8,337 bases of DNA from Pelagibacteraceae bacterium TMED259 (GTDB lineage Bacteria; Pseudomonadota; Alphaproteobacteria; HIMB59), in contig NHLE01000035.1 of the NCBI GenBank assembly GCA_002169365.1, positions 7,393 to 15,729 of the forward strand, in the 5' to 3' direction. Position numbers and translations under genes: made by a program. Of the stretch, positions 6,747 to 8,337 are shown piece after piece. The notes beneath the pieces were generated by a model, which saw nothing but the letters and a program-made list of their open reading frames with translations, did not search any database and was not told the DNA's origin. Position 1 is the first letter of the stretch, and each line of letters starts with the position of its first letter.

Positions 6747-7391
6747 TTGAAACTAAAACTTTACACAAATTCTCATAGCGTTACTTGCTCTAAAATTGAG
6801 GTTGTAATTGACTTTAAATCATTAGAGATAGAAAAAATAGAGGCCATAAACAATTATGGAGCATTTTCTCCTACAGCTACAGTTCCCTGCTTATCTATAG
6901 ATAATAATATGATTTCAGATTCATCATCTATCATTGAGTATTTTGAGGAGGCTTTTTCTTCACCATCGTTGCTTACTAAAGATGCGGGTACTAACATACT
7001 TATAAGATTTCAGGCTACACTAGTTGATGAAAAGCTAATTAGCACCATTAGAAAATTATTTAGCTTTGTAAAAAACACATCCCATCCCTCGGATAGTATG
7101 ATGATAGATAATATTTTTAAAGAGATAGAAAATAACCTAAATCTAGTATTTCAAATTAAAAGATCGAATTTATATCTAGCTAGCTCTTCTATGAGTCTAG
7201 CAGATTGTAATACTCCAGCTTTCTTTTCAATGCTAAAAGAATTTGAAAATCACTTTAATAAACAAGTAGAAAAATCAAATAGCTTTATTGAGTATGAAAA
7301 AGTTCTTCAATCTGATCAAAATCTTTTTAAAGAATATAAACGCTATGGTTTTGAAATTAGAAATTGGATAGCTAATAAATTATTAGCATGA
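6747..7391 (+). CDS. glutathione S-transferase-like protein (TTG start)
   Basis: A 214-residue protein with the two-domain GST layout. Residues 1-75 form a thioredoxin-like fold: LKLYTNSHSVTCSKIEV (3-19) with S11, C14 or S15 as possible catalytic residue, the cis-proline in ATVPCL (P47), and DSSSIIEYFEE (58-68), where D58-S59 replace the usual E/D-S pair that holds glutathione. The rest is helical; YLASSSMSLADC (143-154) matches the S-x-A-D N-capping box of GST domain 2 (D153). The start is set by TAA at 6744-6746 directly upstream in frame: TTG at 6747 is the first possible codon, and the first ATG (residue 55) would cut away most of the fold. No clear ribosome site is seen, so it may be translated by reinitiation 5 nt after the BHMT-like stop. 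Substrate unknown; GSTs of this sort detoxify or isomerise small electrophiles. Aldehydes from choline/methyl oxidation are a speculative target. Confidence 0.75.
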   Translation: MKLKLYTNSHSVTCSKIEVVIDFKSLEIEKIEAINNYGAFSPTATVPCLSIDNNMISDSSSIIEYFEEAFSSPSLLTKDAGTNILIRFQATLVDEKLISTIRKLFSFVKNTSHPSDSMMIDNIFKEIENNLNLVFQIKRSNLYLASSSMSLADCNTPAFFSMLKEFENHFNKQVEKSNSFIEYEKVLQSDQNLFKEYKRYGFEIRNWIANKLLA

Positions 7392-8119
7392 GCATCTGGG
7401 GAAAACTTTTAGCTGGTACTTTTGGTTTTGCGCTTGGGGGACCGATTGGAGCCCTATTAGGAGTCATAGCAGGTCACAGTGTTGATAAAATACGAAAACA
7501 AACATCAGGTATCAATGGCAATATTCAATCTCCACAAGAAGTTATTACAGTAGGCATAATAATATTAGCTGCGAAACTCTCAAAATCCGATGGTCAAGTA
7601 ACTTCAGAGGAAATCAGTGCATTTAAAGAAAAATTTAAGATTCCTCCAAATTTTCAAAGCGATGTAGGAAAAATTTTTAATGAAGCAAAAAAATCATCTG
7701 ATGACTATCACCAATATGCACAACAATTGGGAATGATATTTCGAGGTCAGCCTCAAGTACTAGAACAAATTATTAATTTATTATTTTTTATTGCTGAAGC
7801 TGATGGAGAAATTAGTCGACCAGAGATATTATTTATTGAAGGGTGTGCAAAATATTTTGGATTAAACAAAAATCAGTATGATAGTATTCAAACAATCTGG
7901 TTAGATAAACAAATCAACCCATATAAGATTTTAGGTGTAGAAAAAAACACGACCGATAATGAAATTAGAAAAAGATGGATACAGCTTAGTAGAGAGTTAC
8001 ACCCTGATCAATTAAGAGCTCAGGGCGTACCTCAAGAATTAATTATTAAATCTGAAGACAGACTATCCGAGATAAATCAAGCCTATGATAAAATAAAAAG
8101 TTTACGCAAAATTAATTAA
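7388..8119 (+). CDS. djlA: DjlA-like membrane-anchored TerB/J-domain co-chaperone
   Basis: A 243-residue protein with the three-part DjlA plan. Residues 1-30 ([22 protein letters not shown]) are a glycine-rich transmembrane anchor like the E. coli DjlA N-terminus, followed by the HSVDKIRK stretch. Residues ~50-160 are a TerB-type helical domain with two acidic repeats, [10 protein letters not shown] (66-75) and [10 protein letters not shown] (137-146), that look like metal-binding loops. Residues 177-240 are a C-terminal J domain with the HPD tripeptide at 205-207 needed to stimulate DnaK ATPase, followed by the [11 protein letters not shown] stretch and [10 protein letters not shown] typical of DjlA. 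Expected role: inner-membrane DnaK partner (family knowledge). It is somewhat shorter than E. coli DjlA (about 270 residues). The ATG overlaps the stop of the GST-like gene (ATGA, 7388-7391), so it is likely in the same transcript and translationally coupled. Its stop overlaps the convergent csp gene by 4 nt. Confidence 0.88.
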   Translation: MSIWGKLLAGTFGFALGGPIGALLGVIAGHSVDKIRKQTSGINGNIQSPQEVITVGIIILAAKLSKSDGQVTSEEISAFKEKFKIPPNFQSDVGKIFNEAKKSSDDYHQYAQQLGMIFRGQPQVLEQIINLLFFIAEADGEISRPEILFIEGCAKYFGLNKNQYDSIQTIWLDKQINPYKILGVEKNTTDNEIRKRWIQLSRELHPDQLRAQGVPQELIIKSEDRLSEINQAYDKIKSLRKIN

Positions 8120-8319
8120 ATTTTCTTTAATTGATCTGCTTTGGCTTTGCCTTTGTCTTCAACAATTTCAAATTCGACTTTATCGCCTTCATCTAGACGG
8201 TCTAATCCTGCTTGTTGAACAGCTGTGATGTGGACAAAAATGTCTTTATCTTCTCCCTCTGGAGCTATAAAGCCATATCCTTTTTTTGGGTTAAACCATT
8301 TCACTGTTCCTGTAGTCAT
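8116..8319 (-). CDS. cold-shock domain protein (CspA family)
   Basis: A 67-residue single cold-shock domain, normal length for CspA-type RNA chaperones that bind single-stranded RNA/DNA and melt secondary structure in the cytoplasm. Visible: KWFN (7-10) with W8 and F9, RNP1 KGYGFI (13-18), RNP2 DIFVHI (26-31), then the [20 protein letters not shown] strand pair. The start ATG is supported by AAGAAAGG 7 nt upstream. It is complete, but the promoter and any long 5' leader that would show cold induction lie beyond the window edge. Which csp paralogue it is cannot be told. It is convergent with the DjlA-like gene, with stop codons overlapping by 4 nt. Confidence 0.95.
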   Translation of the reverse strand: MTTGTVKWFNPKKGYGFIAPEGEDKDIFVHITAVQQAGLDRLDEGDKVEFEIVEDKGKAKADQLKKI

Positions 8320-8326
8320 CGTATTA

Positions 8327-8334
8327 CCTTTCTT
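8327..8334 (-). promoter_or_regulatory. ribosome binding site of the csp gene
   Basis: Minus-strand AAGAAAGG ends 7 nt before the ATG at 8319-8317. It is a good Shine-Dalgarno match and supports the start. Only 18 nt upstream of the gene are visible. Confidence 0.65.
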
Positions 8335-8337
8335 AAA

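Noticed and set aside
1..8337. Mobile element, CRISPR, tRNA/rRNA, toxin-antitoxin or defence system
   Set aside because: No transposase, integrase, repeat array, RNA gene or defence-type domain is visible; all genes fit ordinary metabolic or housekeeping families.

Overview
The window is an AT-rich, tightly packed piece of bacterial chromosome. Almost every base is coding, adjacent same-strand genes are 0-44 nt apart or overlap by 4 nt, and both convergent gene pairs overlap at their stop codons. The protein set (an alphaproteobacterial-type BetA, a BHMT-like methyltransferase, a covalent-FAD dimethylglycine/sarcosine dehydrogenase, a DjlA-like co-chaperone) together with the low GC and compaction suggests a streamlined marine alphaproteobacterium, for example one of the SAR11/HIMB59-like lineages. 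This placement is inference; no rRNA or tRNA marker is present.

Layout. Positions 1-39 may be the last codons of an upstream gene. A plus-strand NUDIX hydrolase (40-585) follows. It converges, with an 11-nt overlap, on a minus-strand three-gene operon read from about 5576 down to 575: choline dehydrogenase betA, a choline-kinase-type phosphotransferase, and a two-domain FAD/GcvT dehydrogenase. A 127-nt divergent intergenic region (5577-5703) separates that operon from a plus-strand operon: BHMT-like methyltransferase, a glutathione S-transferase-like protein starting at TTG, and a DjlA-like TerB/J-domain protein. The last of these overlaps, tail to tail by 4 nt, a minus-strand cold-shock protein gene at the right edge.

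How the genes fit together. The core of the window is a choline / glycine betaine catabolic cassette split over two divergent operons. BetA oxidises choline to betaine aldehyde, and in the well-studied family member also on to glycine betaine. The BHMT-like enzyme would move one methyl group from betaine to homocysteine, giving methionine and dimethylglycine. The FAD/GcvT enzyme would demethylate dimethylglycine and/or sarcosine, passing the one-carbon unit to tetrahydrofolate. The kinase could divert choline to phosphocholine or act on a related amino-alcohol. No transporter, betaine aldehyde dehydrogenase (betB) or betI regulator is seen inside the window. The NUDIX, GST-like, DjlA-like and Csp genes have no evident pathway link beyond position.

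I do not see a defence island, mobile element, CRISPR array, RNA gene or clearly novel system. The points most worth a second look are the active-site substitutions in the BHMT-like protein, the mixed DMGDH/SARDH character of the dehydrogenase, the kinase inserted between two catabolic genes, and the compact divergent promoter region.
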